This document shows, in pieces, positions 8,463 to 18,026 of a DNA stretch of 64,000 nucleotides (the first letter of the stretch is position 1; each line of letters opens with the position of its first letter). The stretch is taken from contig NZ_MBQE01000006.1 in the NCBI RefSeq assembly GCF_001696535.1, positions 62,001 to 126,000 on the forward strand, in the 5' to 3' direction. This DNA comes from Stappia indica. GTDB lineage: Bacteria > Pseudomonadota > Alphaproteobacteria > Rhizobiales > Stappiaceae. The notes below the pieces were generated by a model. The model saw only the letters and a list, made by a program, of their open reading frames with translations. It was not told where the DNA came from and ran no database searches. Position numbers and translations under genes: made by a program.

Positions 8463-9383
8463 TCAGTTTCCGGCAAGGGCGGCATCGACCGCCGCCTTGC
8501 AGCGGGAGGTCACGAAGTCGATGAACAGGCGGATCTTCGGGTCCTGGTAGCGCTTGTGCGGGTAAAGGCAGGCGAGCTGCACCGGCAGCGGCGGCGTCGC
8601 CCGGCAGACCTCGACCAGCCGCCCGGCGCGCAGGTGATGCGCCACCTCGAACAGCGGCTTGTTGACGATGCCGCAGCCGGCAAGCGCCCAGTCGGTCAGC
8701 ACGTCGCCGTCGTCCGATTCGAACGGCCCCGACACCTCATGGCGCACCGGCCCGTCCGGACCCTTAAGCGTCCAGTTGAACTCGCTGGTGCCGGGAAAGC
8801 GCAGCAGCAGGCAGTGATGGCGGCCGCGCACCAGGTCCTCGCCGCTCTCCGGCGTGCCGTGGGCGGCCAGATAGTCGGGCGCCGCGCACAGCACCCGCGC
8901 GCAGTCGACGACGGGGCGCATCTTCAGGGCCGAATCGGCCGGCTGGCCCAGCACGAAGGCGATATCCAGCCCCTCGCCCAGCACGTCGACCTTGCGGTCG
9001 GACAGCCGCAGCCGCACGTCGATATCGGGATATTCCGCCTTGAACGCCGGGATCAGCGGCGCCACCAGCCGCCGGCCGAGGCCGAGCGGCGCGGCCACGA
9101 AGATCGAGCCACGCGGATGGCGGGCGACATCGGCCACCGCCGCCTCTGCCTCCTCGATGGCGTCGAGGATCTTCACCGCGCCCTTGTAGAAGATCGACCC
9201 GTGCTCGGTCGGCGTCAGCTTGCGCGTCGTGCGGTTGAACAGGCGCACGCCCAGGTGTTTTTCCAGCTCGCCGATGCGGCTGGACACCACCGCCGGCGAG
9301 ACCCGCTGGTCGCGTGCCGCCGCCGACATCGAACCGAGGTCGACAGCCCGCACGAAAACCCGGAGATTGTTCACATAGGACAT
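8463..9383 (-). CDS. LysR family transcriptional regulator
   Basis: A 306-residue LysR-type regulator. The N-terminal winged helix-turn-helix (residues about 1-60: LRVFVRAVDLGSMSAAARD and RIGELEKHLGVRLFNRTTRK) is followed by a LysR substrate-binding domain. The HTH is of the CrgA/DsdC-like class. It is divergent from puuD and upstream of uraD-alc, so it most likely controls urate catabolism with a purine intermediate as ligand; that is inferred from position only. AAGGG precedes the ATG. A 29-base palindrome covers positions -12 to -40 relative to its own start, so autoregulation is likely. Confidence 0.92.
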   Translation of the reverse strand: MSYVNNLRVFVRAVDLGSMSAAARDQRVSPAVVSSRIGELEKHLGVRLFNRTTRKLTPTEHGSIFYKGAVKILDAIEEAEAAVADVARHPRGSIFVAAPLGLGRRLVAPLIPAFKAEYPDIDVRLRLSDRKVDVLGEGLDIAFVLGQPADSALKMRPVVDCARVLCAAPDYLAAHGTPESGEDLVRGRHHCLLLRFPGTSEFNWTLKGPDGPVRHEVSGPFESDDGDVLTDWALAGCGIVNKPLFEVAHHLRAGRLVEVCRATPPLPVQLACLYPHKRYQDPKIRLFIDFVTSRCKAAVDAALAGN

Positions 9384-9394
9384 GGGATGCCCTT

Positions 9395-9423
9395 ATCGCT
9401 TTCAAGAAATTCTTGATAGTGAT
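9395..9423. promoter_or_regulatory. Palindrome between the LysR gene and puuD, probable operator
   Basis: A perfect 15-base palindrome TCAAGAAATTCTTGA (9402-9416) sits inside a 29-base imperfect one (14-base arms, 12 matching) centred on 9409. It starts 12 bases upstream of the LysR gene and lies about 200 bases upstream of puuD. It shares the TCAA-N7-TTGA core with the palindrome before uraD. Symmetry and position fit a LysR-type binding site. Confidence 0.6.
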
Positions 9424-9618
9424 CGAAGCATATCGCGACTTTTTTGCAAATCGCGGATCTGCCAATCTCGCGCGAAATCCGGCAGCGCGGCCCAGAACGA
9501 CCGGCGGACGGCTGGCCGACGACTGGCACGTTTCGTGATTGGCATTGACGCGGAGCCGGCGGGCGCGAACCCGTCGGGCGTCCGCCGCACCGTGAGTGCC
9601 CCAAGGAGGGAGAGAGTG

Positions 9619-10851
9619 ATGGAAGTGGCTATCGCCTGGGACTGGCTGGCCTTCGCCTTGCGCTGGCTGCATGTGGTGACGGCCATCGCCTGGATCGGCT
9701 CGTCCTTCTACTTCATCGCCCTCGATCTGGGCTTGCGCAAGGCGCCCGACCTGCCCGCCGGCGCCCATGGCGAGGAATGGCAGGTCCATGGCGGCGGCTT
9801 CTACCACATCCGCAAGTATCTGGTGGCGCCGGCCACCCTTCCCGAGCACCTGACCTGGTTCAAGTGGGAGAGCTACGCCACCTGGCTTTCGGGCTTCGCG
9901 CTGATGTGCGTCGTCTACTATGCCGGCGCCGATCTCTATATGATCGACCCGTCCGTCATGGAGCTGTCGCGGCTCGGCGCCATTGCGCTCTCCATCGCCT
10001 CCATCGCCTTCGGCTGGATCGTCTACGATCTGCTCTGCCGCTCGCCGCTGGGGCGCAGCACCACCGGGCTGATGCTCTTGCTCTACGTCGTGCTGGTCGC
10101 CATGGCCTGGGGCTACACCCAGGTCTTCACGGGCCGCGCCGCCTTCCTGCACCTGGGCGCCTTCACCGCGACCATCATGTCGGCCAACGTCTTCATGATC
10201 ATCATCCCCAACCAGAAGAAGGTGGTCGCCGCGCTTCTGGCCGGTCAGACGCCGGACCCGGCGCTCGGGGCCCAGGCCAAGCAGCGCTCGCTGCACAACA
10301 ACTACCTCACTCTCCCCGTCGTCTTTTTGATGCTGTCCAATCATTATCCCCTGGCCTTCGCGACGCAGTACAATTGGGCGATCGCCTCGCTGGTTTTCCT
10401 GATGGGCGTCACGATCCGGCACTTCTTCAACAGCACCCACGCCCGCAAGGATGCGCCGTGGTGGACCTGGTTCGTCACCGCCGCTCTCTTCCTCGCCGTC
10501 GTCTGGCTGTCGACCCTGCGTCCCGGCGACGAAGCCAGCGAAACCGCGCAAAGCTATCGCCGGCTGCCGCCGCAGATCGCCCGCTTCGTCAACGACGAGC
10601 ATTTCGAGGCGGCCCGCGACACGGTGCTGACGCGCTGCTCCATGTGTCATGCGGCGGAGCCGCTGTGGGAGGGAATGGCGGCGGCGCCCAAGGGCGTGCG
10701 GCTGGAAAGCGACGCGGAGATCGCCGAGCATGCCCGCGAGATCTACCTGCAGGCCGGCATCACCCACGCCATGCCGCCGGCCAACGTGACCTATATCGAG
10801 CCGGACGAACGCGCCGTTCTTGCTGCCTGGTATCGCAGCGCCACCCGCTGA
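9619..10851 (+). CDS. puuD: Membrane urate hydroxylase PuuD with cytochrome c domain
   Basis: A 410-residue integral-membrane urate oxidase of the PuuD type, which converts urate to 5-hydroxyisourate and passes electrons to the respiratory chain. Several hydrophobic helices fill residues about 8-300. Conserved features include RWLHVVTAIAWIGSSFYF, HGGGFYHIRKY, IIPNQKKVV and LSNHYP. The C-terminal 90 residues form a c-type cytochrome domain with the haem site CSMCH. The ATG at 9619 follows AAGGAGGG; in-frame upstream codons reach back to 9382 but would overlap the palindrome. The neighbours uraD and alc carry out later steps. Haem attachment would depend on the Ccm system, which is also encoded in this window. 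Confidence 0.95.
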   Translation: MEVAIAWDWLAFALRWLHVVTAIAWIGSSFYFIALDLGLRKAPDLPAGAHGEEWQVHGGGFYHIRKYLVAPATLPEHLTWFKWESYATWLSGFALMCVVYYAGADLYMIDPSVMELSRLGAIALSIASIAFGWIVYDLLCRSPLGRSTTGLMLLLYVVLVAMAWGYTQVFTGRAAFLHLGAFTATIMSANVFMIIIPNQKKVVAALLAGQTPDPALGAQAKQRSLHNNYLTLPVVFLMLSNHYPLAFATQYNWAIASLVFLMGVTIRHFFNSTHARKDAPWWTWFVTAALFLAVVWLSTLRPGDEASETAQSYRRLPPQIARFVNDEHFEAARDTVLTRCSMCHAAEPLWEGMAAAPKGVRLESDAEIAEHAREIYLQAGITHAMPPANVTYIEPDERAVLAAWYRSATR

Positions 10852-11065
10852 CCGGCCGCCTGCCGGCTGTGCACTTGCCCGAAAGACGAGCAATCTGTCC
10901 CCGCCCGGTGGATTGCCGGCCCGTTTCGTATTAAGAAGATCCCATCATCAACAGGGATCCGCTCTGGCCGAAACGTCATCGACGTTCTTCGGCGCGCCGA
11001 CGTATTTTTCATACGGAATATCGCGATGCGCGGGTCCCGAACCTGACGGGAGGGACGACAGCACG

Positions 11066-12076
11066 ATGACGGTTCTGACAGAGGCCGAGGAAATCTCGGA
11101 TATCGCCTTCGGCTACATGGGATCGAAGGCGCTGTTCGCCGCGCTCCACTTCGGGGTCTTCACCGAGCTGGACGAAGGCCCGGCCTCCGCCGACGATCTC
11201 GCCTTCAGGATCGGCCTGCCGCGCGAACGCTGCCGCACCCTGATGACCGCTCTCACCTCGCTCGGACTGACCGGGATCCGGGACGGGCGCTACGCCAATT
11301 CTCCCGCCGCCGAGCGGTTCCTGGTCAAGGGCGCCCGCTACGACTTCGGCGACTATCTGCGCCTTCAGGTCGGCCAGCAGATGTACCCGCTGATGGACCA
11401 GATCGAACCGGCGCTGGCCGGCGAGCTGCCGAAGGAGGCGACCGCCTCCTATGACGACTGGTTCTCCGATCCGGACGAGGCAAGGCTGTATTCCGAGAGC
11501 CAGCACGCAGGTTCGCTCGGCCCGGCGCGCGGCCTTGCCAAAAGGGTCGACTTGTCGGCGGCGCGCAGCCTGCTCGATGTCGGCGGCGGCACCGGCGCCT
11601 TCGCCATCACCCTGTGCAAGGCCTTCCCGCAGCTCTCGGCAACGCTGGTCGAGTTTCCCAATGTGGCGGATATCGGCGAAGGCTTCGTCGCCCGCGCCGG
11701 CCTTTCGGAGCGCATCAGCTACCGGCGCGGCAACGCGCTGGAGGCCGACTGGCCGACCGGCCAGGACGCGGTGCTGATGTCCTATCTCCTGTCCGGCGTG
11801 CCGGACCATGCACATGACGATCTCTTCGCCCGCGCCTTCGCGCATCTGGCGCCCGGCGGCCAGCTGATGATCCACGACTTCGTCGTCGATGCGGACCGCA
11901 AGGGCCCGCGCAACACCGCCCTATGGCAGTTGCAGCACACGGCCTTCACGCCCGAGGCCCGCTCGATCGCCGACGACTGGCTGGCGAAACGTCTCACGGC
12001 TGCCGGTTTCGAGGATGTCTCGGTCGAGCCGCTCATCCCCGGCATGACCAAGCTGGCGCTCGGCCTCCGACCCTGA
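11066..12076 (+). CDS. SAM-dependent methyltransferase, O-methyltransferase-2-like
   Basis: A 336-residue protein with an N-terminal winged-helix dimerisation domain (residues about 8-95) and a C-terminal Rossmann methyltransferase domain. SAM motif I is LLDVGGGTGAFAI near residue 172, an acidic residue follows at LVEFPNV, and LAPGGQLMIHDFV is the later conserved strand. This is the layout of plant and bacterial O-methyltransferases such as HIOMT. The substrate is unknown. The ATG at 11066 is preceded by GGGAGGG. The gene stands alone, 214 bases behind puuD, with a hairpin after its end. No neighbouring biosynthetic gene hints at a pathway. Confidence 0.82.
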   Translation: MTVLTEAEEISDIAFGYMGSKALFAALHFGVFTELDEGPASADDLAFRIGLPRERCRTLMTALTSLGLTGIRDGRYANSPAAERFLVKGARYDFGDYLRLQVGQQMYPLMDQIEPALAGELPKEATASYDDWFSDPDEARLYSESQHAGSLGPARGLAKRVDLSAARSLLDVGGGTGAFAITLCKAFPQLSATLVEFPNVADIGEGFVARAGLSERISYRRGNALEADWPTGQDAVLMSYLLSGVPDHAHDDLFARAFAHLAPGGQLMIHDFVVDADRKGPRNTALWQLQHTAFTPEARSIADDWLAKRLTAAGFEDVSVEPLIPGMTKLALGLRP

Positions 12077-12091
12077 TCCTGGGCTCTGCGT

Positions 12092-12125
12092 CACCCTGCA
12101 GGCGATGCAAGCCTGCAACAGGGTG
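12092..12125 (+). terminator. Hairpin behind the methyltransferase gene
   Basis: CACCCTG-CAGGC (12092-12103) pairs with GCCTG-CAA-CAGGGTG (12111-12125), with a 3-base bulge and a 7-base loop, 16 bases past the stop codon. There is no T run, so termination is only suggested. Confidence 0.4.
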
Positions 12126-12236
12126 GCGCAAGCCGGTCACATTGCTGCGAAATCGCTTCGCGGTAAGGGATCCGTCAGCTAAACCGGACTATACAAGACC
12201 AGACACAGACCGATTTCCGGAGCCGGCTGGACCGCC

Positions 12237-13064
12237 ATGCGCAAGAACACCTTCGTTTCCGCCCTCACTGCCGCCGCCCTCGTGGCCGGCGCGAGCTTCG
12301 CTGCCCCGGCAGCCCTCGCCCAGGACGGCATGGCAGCCCCGCAGGACATGCCGCTGCCGTCCCGGCAGTACGTCATCGACCTCGGCGTCGGCGCGCTGGT
12401 CTCGCCGAAATACGAAGGCGCGGACAAGATGATGGTCTCGCCGCTGCCGATCATCTCGGTCGGCCGGTTCTATGTGCCGGGCTTCGGCCAGGTCAGCGAC
12501 GGCGAGAAGACCACTCGCGGCGTGTTCTTCTTCCCCTCGTTCAACTTCGTGGGCGAGCGCAAGGCCTCCGACAGCGTCAAGCTGACCGGCACCAACAAGG
12601 TCGACTGGGCACTGGAACTCGGCCTCGGCGCCGGCTTCCGTTACGACTGGTTCAGCGCCTTCGTCGAACTGCGCCAGGGCATCAACGGTCACTCCGGCCA
12701 GGTCGGTCAGGTCGGCGCGGATGTCATCCTGAACCCGATGGAGCGGCTCGAGATCGCCTTCGGCCCGCGTGCCGACTTCGCCAGCGGCGACTACATGGGC
12801 ACGTATTTCGGCGTCACCGCCGCCGAGGCGGCCGCCTCGCTGGGCAACCTGACCGCCTACAAGGCCAGCGGCGGCTTCAAGTCGGTCGGCCTTGCGGCAC
12901 GCGCCAGCTACGCAGTGACGGACCAGACCGCGCTGCACCTGCAGGCCGGCTGGGACCACTATGTCGGCGATGCCCGCAACAGCCCGATCGTCCGCCGCGG
13001 CAACGAGAACCAGTTCACCATCGGAACCGGCATCACCTACCGCTTTTCCTTCGACCTGTTCTGA
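12237..13064 (+). CDS. MipA/OmpV family outer-membrane protein
   Basis: A 275-residue protein with a cleavable signal peptide (MRKNTFVSALTAAALVAG to about residue 28, AxA at ALA). The beta-barrel family sequence follows: RQYVIDLGVGALVSPKYEGAD, then alternating strands ending in the terminal aromatic RFSFDLF, a typical outer-membrane insertion signal. MipA/OmpV proteins are outer-membrane barrels; MipA in Escherichia coli scaffolds murein enzymes, while others act in osmotic or antibiotic response. The gene is monocistronic by spacing. The specific role here cannot be told. Confidence 0.88.
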   Translation: MRKNTFVSALTAAALVAGASFAAPAALAQDGMAAPQDMPLPSRQYVIDLGVGALVSPKYEGADKMMVSPLPIISVGRFYVPGFGQVSDGEKTTRGVFFFPSFNFVGERKASDSVKLTGTNKVDWALELGLGAGFRYDWFSAFVELRQGINGHSGQVGQVGADVILNPMERLEIAFGPRADFASGDYMGTYFGVTAAEAAASLGNLTAYKASGGFKSVGLAARASYAVTDQTALHLQAGWDHYVGDARNSPIVRRGNENQFTIGTGITYRFSFDLF

Positions 13065-13103
13065 TCGCAGTCGCCGTCGCACGAACAGGCCGGCGGCTTC
13101 CGC

Positions 13104-13766
13104 ATGACAGGCGAACAACGCATTCCTGCGCGGATCGACGACGAGCACGACCTCGCCGCCGGTCTCGGCCAACTTCTGGCCATTGCGCCTGATCTCGGCC
13201 GCCTTGCCGCGGCCGGCGATCCCCTGCCGCTACGCCGCCATCCCGCGACCTTCGCTGAGCTTGCCCGCATCGTCACCGCACAGCAGGTGTCGCTGGCCAG
13301 CGCCGCCGCGATCTACGGCCGGCTTGAAGCGCTGATTTCCCCGTTCAAAGCCAAGACCGTCCTCAGCCTGAGCGATGACCAGCTCGGCCAGGCAGGCCTG
13401 TCGCGCGCCAAGATCGCCGCCTTTCGGGCAGTGGCGGAAGCCGTCGCCGATGGCCTCGACCTTGCGGACCTGACGCGCCTGCCGGCGGAGGACGCCCGCG
13501 CCCGCCTCGTCTCCTTGCGCGGCATCGGGCCATGGACGGCGGATGTGTTTCTGCTGTTCTGCGCCGGGCACCCGGATGTCTTCCCCGCCGGCGATGTCGC
13601 CCTGCAGGAAGCGCTGCGCGATGCCCTTTCGCTGGATGTTCGGCCGAACCCGCGCGAGGCGGAACGGCTGGCCCTGCGCTGGTCGCCCTGGCGCGGCGTC
13701 GCGGCGCGGCTTCTGTGGGCGCATTACCGCCGCCTCACCGGGCGCGGCACCGGCCTGCCGGTCTGA
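13104..13766 (+). CDS. alkA: DNA-3-methyladenine glycosylase II
   Basis: A 220-residue HhH-GPD base-excision glycosylase that removes alkylated purines. The helix-hairpin-helix is LVSLRGIGPWTADVFLLF, and the catalytic Asp follows in FPAGDVALQ. ELARIVTAQQVSLASA is the family's conserved N-terminal helix pair. It lacks the extra N-terminal domain of E. coli AlkA, as is common in alphaproteobacteria. The gene begins 39 bases after the OmpV-type gene and converges on the DUF1232 gene, whose stop codon starts at the very next base. Confidence 0.9.
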   Translation: MTGEQRIPARIDDEHDLAAGLGQLLAIAPDLGRLAAAGDPLPLRRHPATFAELARIVTAQQVSLASAAAIYGRLEALISPFKAKTVLSLSDDQLGQAGLSRAKIAAFRAVAEAVADGLDLADLTRLPAEDARARLVSLRGIGPWTADVFLLFCAGHPDVFPAGDVALQEALRDALSLDVRPNPREAERLALRWSPWRGVAARLLWAHYRRLTGRGTGLPV

Positions 13767-14174
13767 TCAGGCCGCGCCGGCCTTGCCCGTCTTTCCGTCC
13801 TCGGCGTCGGTCTTGCCGAGCGCGGCACGCGCCGCCTCGCGGTGTTCCTCGCGCATGTATCGGCCGATCAGCGCCAGCACACCGAGCAGGATGCTGGCAT
13901 CGTCCGTGAAGCCGATGCCGATGATGGCGTCGGGGATGATGTCGAAGGGCATGACGAAATAGGCAAGGCCGGCGAAGATCGTGCCGCGCACGCGCACGGG
14001 CGTTGCCGGATCGACGGCACAGTAGTAGGCGGCGACCACGTCCTCCATGAAGGGGATCTGCCGCGCTGCCTTGCGCGCCACCTTGAAGAGGCGCGCCCCG
14101 ACCCGCTCCTCGCGGCCCTTCTCGGGGCCGAGGATTTCCGGATCGATGCCGAGATCGTCGTAACGTGCCGTCAT
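13767..14174 (-). CDS. DUF1232 (YkvA family) protein
   Basis: A 135-residue protein with the DUF1232 core: a short membrane-associated hairpin (GLAYFVMPFDIIPDAIIGIGF) followed by TDDASILLGVLALIGRYM. The family is widespread in bacteria and of unknown function, and the hydrophobic core suggests membrane association. The ATG at 14174 is followed by a charged start and the C-terminal tail is Lys/Glu-rich. It converges on alkA with no bases between the two stop codons. Between it and purH lie several hairpins. Confidence 0.85.
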   Translation of the reverse strand: MTARYDDLGIDPEILGPEKGREERVGARLFKVARKAARQIPFMEDVVAAYYCAVDPATPVRVRGTIFAGLAYFVMPFDIIPDAIIGIGFTDDASILLGVLALIGRYMREEHREAARAALGKTDAEDGKTGKAGAA

Positions 14175-14272
14175 GCCTGCCGTCTCCTTGCCGGACCTTG
14201 CAAAGGTCCTGCGGACAGCCCCCGTAACGGGCCGGAAAGGCCCGCTTCACCCCATGTCCGGGCCTGAACGGC

Positions 14273-14304
14273 CCGCGCCCGCCCCTAATGTGGGGCGGGC
14301 GCGG
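14273..14304. terminator. Strong GC hairpin between purH and the DUF1232 gene
   Basis: A perfect 13-base stem, CCGCGCCCGCCCC (14273-14285) with GGGGCGGGCGCGG (14292-14304), with loop TAATGT. It lies downstream of purH on the minus strand. Smaller stems follow at about 14202-14217 and 14229-14275. No U run follows on the purH strand, so it may stabilise the mRNA end rather than terminate alone. Confidence 0.45.
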
Positions 14305-14358
14305 TGTATTTTCAAAGATGCGGCCAGAACGCGCCCGTGCGTGGCGCCATCACAGCCG

Positions 14359-15975
14359 TCAGTGGCGGAAGTGCCGCATGCCGGTGAAGACCATGGCGAG
14401 CCCGGCCTCGTCGGCCGCCGCGATCACTTCCGCATCGCGCATCGAGCCGCCCGGCTGGATCACCGCCGTGGCGCCGGCGGCGGCCGCCGCCAGAAGCCCG
14501 TCTGCGAAGGGGAAGAAGGCATCGGACGCCACCACCGAACCGATGGTGTTCGGCCGGGCGGCACCGGCCGCCTCCGCCGCGTCCTCGGCCTTGCGCGCAG
14601 CGATGCGGGCGCTGTCGATGCGGCTCATCTGTCCCGCGCCGATACCGGCGGTCGCACCCTCGCGCACATAGACGATGGCGTTCGACTTGACGTGCTTGGC
14701 GACGCGGAAGGCGAACTTGAGGTCGGCCATCTCCTGCTCGGTCGGGGCGCGCTTGGTCACCACCTTGAGGTCGAGATCCTCGACCGTACCGGTGTCGCGG
14801 TCCTGCACCAGCAGGCCGCCGGCCACCGACTTGACGATCCGCGCGCCGGCGCGCGGATCGGCGAGCCCGCCGGTGATCAAGAGGCGCAGGTTCTTCTTCG
14901 CCGCGACGATGGCGAGCGCCTCGTCGCTGGCATCCGGGGCAATGATCACCTCGGTGAAGATCTTGACGATCTCCTCGGCTGCGGCCGCATCCAGCTTGCT
15001 GTTGAGCGCGACGATGCCGCCGAAGGCCGAGACCGGATCGCAGGCCAGCGCCTTCAGATAGGCGTCCTTGAGGCTCGCGCCCGTCGCCACGCCGCAGGGG
15101 TTGGCGTGCTTGATGATGGCGACCGCCGGCGACACGCCCGGATCGAACTCGCTGACCAGCTCGAACGCGGCATCGGTGTCGTTGATGTTGTTGTAGGACA
15201 GCTCCTTGCCCTGCACCTGGCGGGCGGTGGCAACGCCGAAGCGGCGCTCCGGCGTCAGGTAGAACGCCGCCTTCTGATGGGGGTTCTCGCCGTAGCGCAT
15301 GACCGAGGCAAGACGTCCGCCGAAGGCGACATGGGCCGGCGCATCCTCGCCGATGGCGGCGGCGAACCAGTTGGACACGGCCGCATCATAGGCCGCGGTG
15401 CGGGCGAAGGCCTTCTGCGCCAGCCGCTTGCGCAGCGCCAGCGGCACCTGCCCCTCGTGCTCGCCGAGCGCCTCGATCACCTCGGCATAATCGGCCGGAT
15501 CGCTGACCATCGTCACATAGGCGTGGTTCTTGGCCGCCGCGCGGGTCATTGCCGGGCCGCCGATGTCGATATTCTCGATGGCGAGCGCGAAGTCGGCGCC
15601 GGAGGCGACCGTCTCCTCGAACGGGTAGAGATTGACGCAGACGAGGTCGATGCCGGTGATGCCGTGCTCCTTCATCGCCGAAGCGTGCTCGGCGTCGTCG
15701 CGGATGGCGAGCAACCCGCCATGCACGGCCGGATGCAGCGTCTTGACGCGCCCGTCCATGACCTCGGGAAAGCCGGTGACTTCCGAAATGTCGAGCACCT
15801 TCAGCCCGGCGTCGGCCAGCGTCTTGCGCGTGCCGCCGGTCGAAACCAGCTCGACACCGAGCCCTGCAAGCGCGGTCGCGAACTCGATGAGGCCTGTCTT
15901 GTCCGAGACGGAGAGCAGGGCACGCCTGACGGGAACGAGATCGGGAACGGGAATGCGTTTCGACACCACGGCCAT
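14359..15975 (-). CDS. purH: AICAR transformylase / IMP cyclohydrolase
   Basis: A 538-residue bifunctional enzyme for the last two steps of IMP synthesis. The N-terminal IMP cyclohydrolase domain (MGS-like fold, residues about 10-160) begins [13 protein letters not shown] and contains STGGT and GRVKTLHP. The C-terminal AICAR formyltransferase domain carries [25 protein letters not shown] and QPGGSMRD. The ATG at 15975 is the conventional start, since upstream in-frame codons run into non-coding sequence. Its position behind the heparinase-like gene and rsmB is a conserved alphaproteobacterial order. Confidence 0.97.
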   Translation of the reverse strand: MAVVSKRIPVPDLVPVRRALLSVSDKTGLIEFATALAGLGVELVSTGGTRKTLADAGLKVLDISEVTGFPEVMDGRVKTLHPAVHGGLLAIRDDAEHASAMKEHGITGIDLVCVNLYPFEETVASGADFALAIENIDIGGPAMTRAAAKNHAYVTMVSDPADYAEVIEALGEHEGQVPLALRKRLAQKAFARTAAYDAAVSNWFAAAIGEDAPAHVAFGGRLASVMRYGENPHQKAAFYLTPERRFGVATARQVQGKELSYNNINDTDAAFELVSEFDPGVSPAVAIIKHANPCGVATGASLKDAYLKALACDPVSAFGGIVALNSKLDAAAAEEIVKIFTEVIIAPDASDEALAIVAAKKNLRLLITGGLADPRAGARIVKSVAGGLLVQDRDTGTVEDLDLKVVTKRAPTEQEMADLKFAFRVAKHVKSNAIVYVREGATAGIGAGQMSRIDSARIAARKAEDAAEAAGAARPNTIGSVVASDAFFPFADGLLAAAAAGATAVIQPGGSMRDAEVIAAADEAGLAMVFTGMRHFRH

Positions 15976-16115
15976 TGCGGAGGGTCCTTCGGGTTTTCGG
16001 CGGGACAATGATGTGCGTGCGCCTAGCACGAAGCGCGGAAAACCGGAAGTCGAGGAAGGGGGATTGGGTAAAAAATGCGCAAGGCGCACAGGCTGCGCAC
16101 CGCAGCAGGACGCCC

Positions 16116-17855
16116 TTAAAGGTCGAGCTCGCTGCTGGCCGTGTCGCTGACGCGGCGGCGTGTCGCCCGCCCCGCCGCGGTGCGGCAGAACTGCCAGGCC
16201 GCCTCGCGGCGATGGGTCAGCCGGCCGTAGAGCACGATCTGCTCGCAGCGCCGGTGCCCCGAACTGTCGGAAAGATAGATGGATTCCTCGATGCCCATCT
16301 CGCAGCCCGGCGCCGTGAACTCCCACGCCTCGCCGTCCGGCGCCACCAGCAGGATACCGGTGCCCGAGCGGATCGAGCTCGCCTTGATCGCAGGATGCAG
16401 ATGGAAGCGGATGGCGAATTCGTGGTCGCGGCCGGTGCGCGCGGTCGGGCGGAACCGGTCGATGCCGTCGAGGACGCTGCCGTCCTGCGACAGCGTGATG
16501 TCGCGCTCGTGGATCAGGCGCAGATTGTCCTGGTAGCCGTTGTGGCTGGCGACGATGCGCACGCCGGACGGCCCCTCCTCCCGCTCCACCGGCACGCTGG
16601 TCGGGCCGGTGAGGATCGGCGCGCCGAGCCAGCCGCCGAAACGGTTTTCCGGCAGGAAGCGGGCAGAGGACGTGTCGTCGATCGTCGCGGTGGAATGGGC
16701 CGCCGTTGCCCGCGAGACCGAGCGCCAGGCGCCGCGCTCGCTGTTGGAGACGCCGCAATTGACGACGATGCGGTTGCGCCGCGACGACATCTCGAAGGAC
16801 AGGCAGCCGGCATGGGCGGTCAGGCTGAGCGCCGGCTCCGGCGGCACGCCCGTATCCATCAGCATCAGGGTGTCGCCGCAGGTGACCCGCTGATAGCCCG
16901 AATGCGGCGCATTGCCCGGCGGGCCGCCGCGCGCATCGTCATAGGCAAGGATTGTCGCGACGAGGTCGACCGGAGTCGCCCCCATGCCGTTGAAATGCGC
17001 GAAGGTGCCGTCGCCGTGCCGGAAGAAGCGGATCATCGGCATCATCCGGTCGATCGCCTGCATCACGGTCGCCGAGGCCGGCATGCCCTGCACGGTCAGC
17101 GCCTGGCGCACCGGCAGCAGGTCGACGAGGATATCCAGCAGGGCGGCCGGGTTGCGCGAGATGTGACCGCCATCGGCGAGGATCTGGCGGGCGAGCTCCT
17201 GGTCCAGCCGGCGCAGGCTCTGGCGCACGAAGCGCCCCTGCCCCGACATGGAGACGATGGCCGCGGCAACGGCGATGGCTGCCTGCAGGCGCGGCACCCC
17301 GTCCGGCGTCTCGTTCATGGTGCGGCGCAGGTAGCGGACCTGGCGGGCGAGCGAGCGCAGGAAGCGGCGATAGAATTCGCGGTCGCAGCCCTCCAGGATC
17401 AGCGGCGACTGCGACAGCCAGGCCAGCACCCGGCGCGCCACCACCTGCTGCTCCCAGGCTGTGTCCTGCCAGTAGCCGCAGCTCCTTATCCAGTCGTCGA
17501 CCAGCGCCCGCGCGTTCTGGCGCGCCACCACGGTTTCCGCCGCCTTGAGATGGCGCAACCAGCCGAAGCCGTGCAGCGCGCGGGCCCAGTCGGCGGACGG
17601 TGCAGGCACCTCGAAGGGGGATTGGCCGGAAGTCTCGACCAGCTGGCCGGCGAACAGGAAGCGCCCGGCATAGATGTCGGCCGCATTGGTGCCGTCGGCG
17701 GTGCGCAGATCCTGCGGGGCGATGATCAGGCGGGCGGGCGTGCTGGAAAACAGCCGCCAGCGGAACAGCGGGCCGCCATGCATCCATCTGAGCAGGGACT
17801 GCCAGGCGGCCTGCGCGAGGAGACGCCACACCCGTGCCCGTTCGGTCACCGACAT
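16116..17855 (-). CDS. Heparinase II/III family protein
   Basis: A 579-residue protein with an N-terminal alpha-toroid (residues about 1-300, ending [11 protein letters not shown]) and a C-terminal beta-sandwich heparinase II/III-like domain ([44 protein letters not shown]). The family includes polysaccharide lyases acting on uronate-containing polymers. This alphaproteobacterial branch, always near rsmB and purH, has no characterised substrate, and no signal peptide is visible. The start at 17855 follows AGGTGA; an in-frame codon at 17933 would extend it by 26 residues but reads as non-coding. Confidence 0.85.
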   Translation of the reverse strand: MSVTERARVWRLLAQAAWQSLLRWMHGGPLFRWRLFSSTPARLIIAPQDLRTADGTNAADIYAGRFLFAGQLVETSGQSPFEVPAPSADWARALHGFGWLRHLKAAETVVARQNARALVDDWIRSCGYWQDTAWEQQVVARRVLAWLSQSPLILEGCDREFYRRFLRSLARQVRYLRRTMNETPDGVPRLQAAIAVAAAIVSMSGQGRFVRQSLRRLDQELARQILADGGHISRNPAALLDILVDLLPVRQALTVQGMPASATVMQAIDRMMPMIRFFRHGDGTFAHFNGMGATPVDLVATILAYDDARGGPPGNAPHSGYQRVTCGDTLMLMDTGVPPEPALSLTAHAGCLSFEMSSRRNRIVVNCGVSNSERGAWRSVSRATAAHSTATIDDTSSARFLPENRFGGWLGAPILTGPTSVPVEREEGPSGVRIVASHNGYQDNLRLIHERDITLSQDGSVLDGIDRFRPTARTGRDHEFAIRFHLHPAIKASSIRSGTGILLVAPDGEAWEFTAPGCEMGIEESIYLSDSSGHRRCEQIVLYGRLTHRREAAWQFCRTAAGRATRRRVSDTASSELDL

Positions 17856-18026
17856 TAGCGTCACCTGTGCCACCTTCCCTCCAGCCGCGCTGCCGTCGTG
17901 CCGAGCCCTTTCGCGAATCCGCTTCGCCTGCACATTTCAGTTTCCGGCAACAGGGTTAGCGATCCGTTACCGATTTCAGCACGATTCGAGGGATTCACAG
18001 CGAATGCAAGACGTCTTGAGGAAGGA

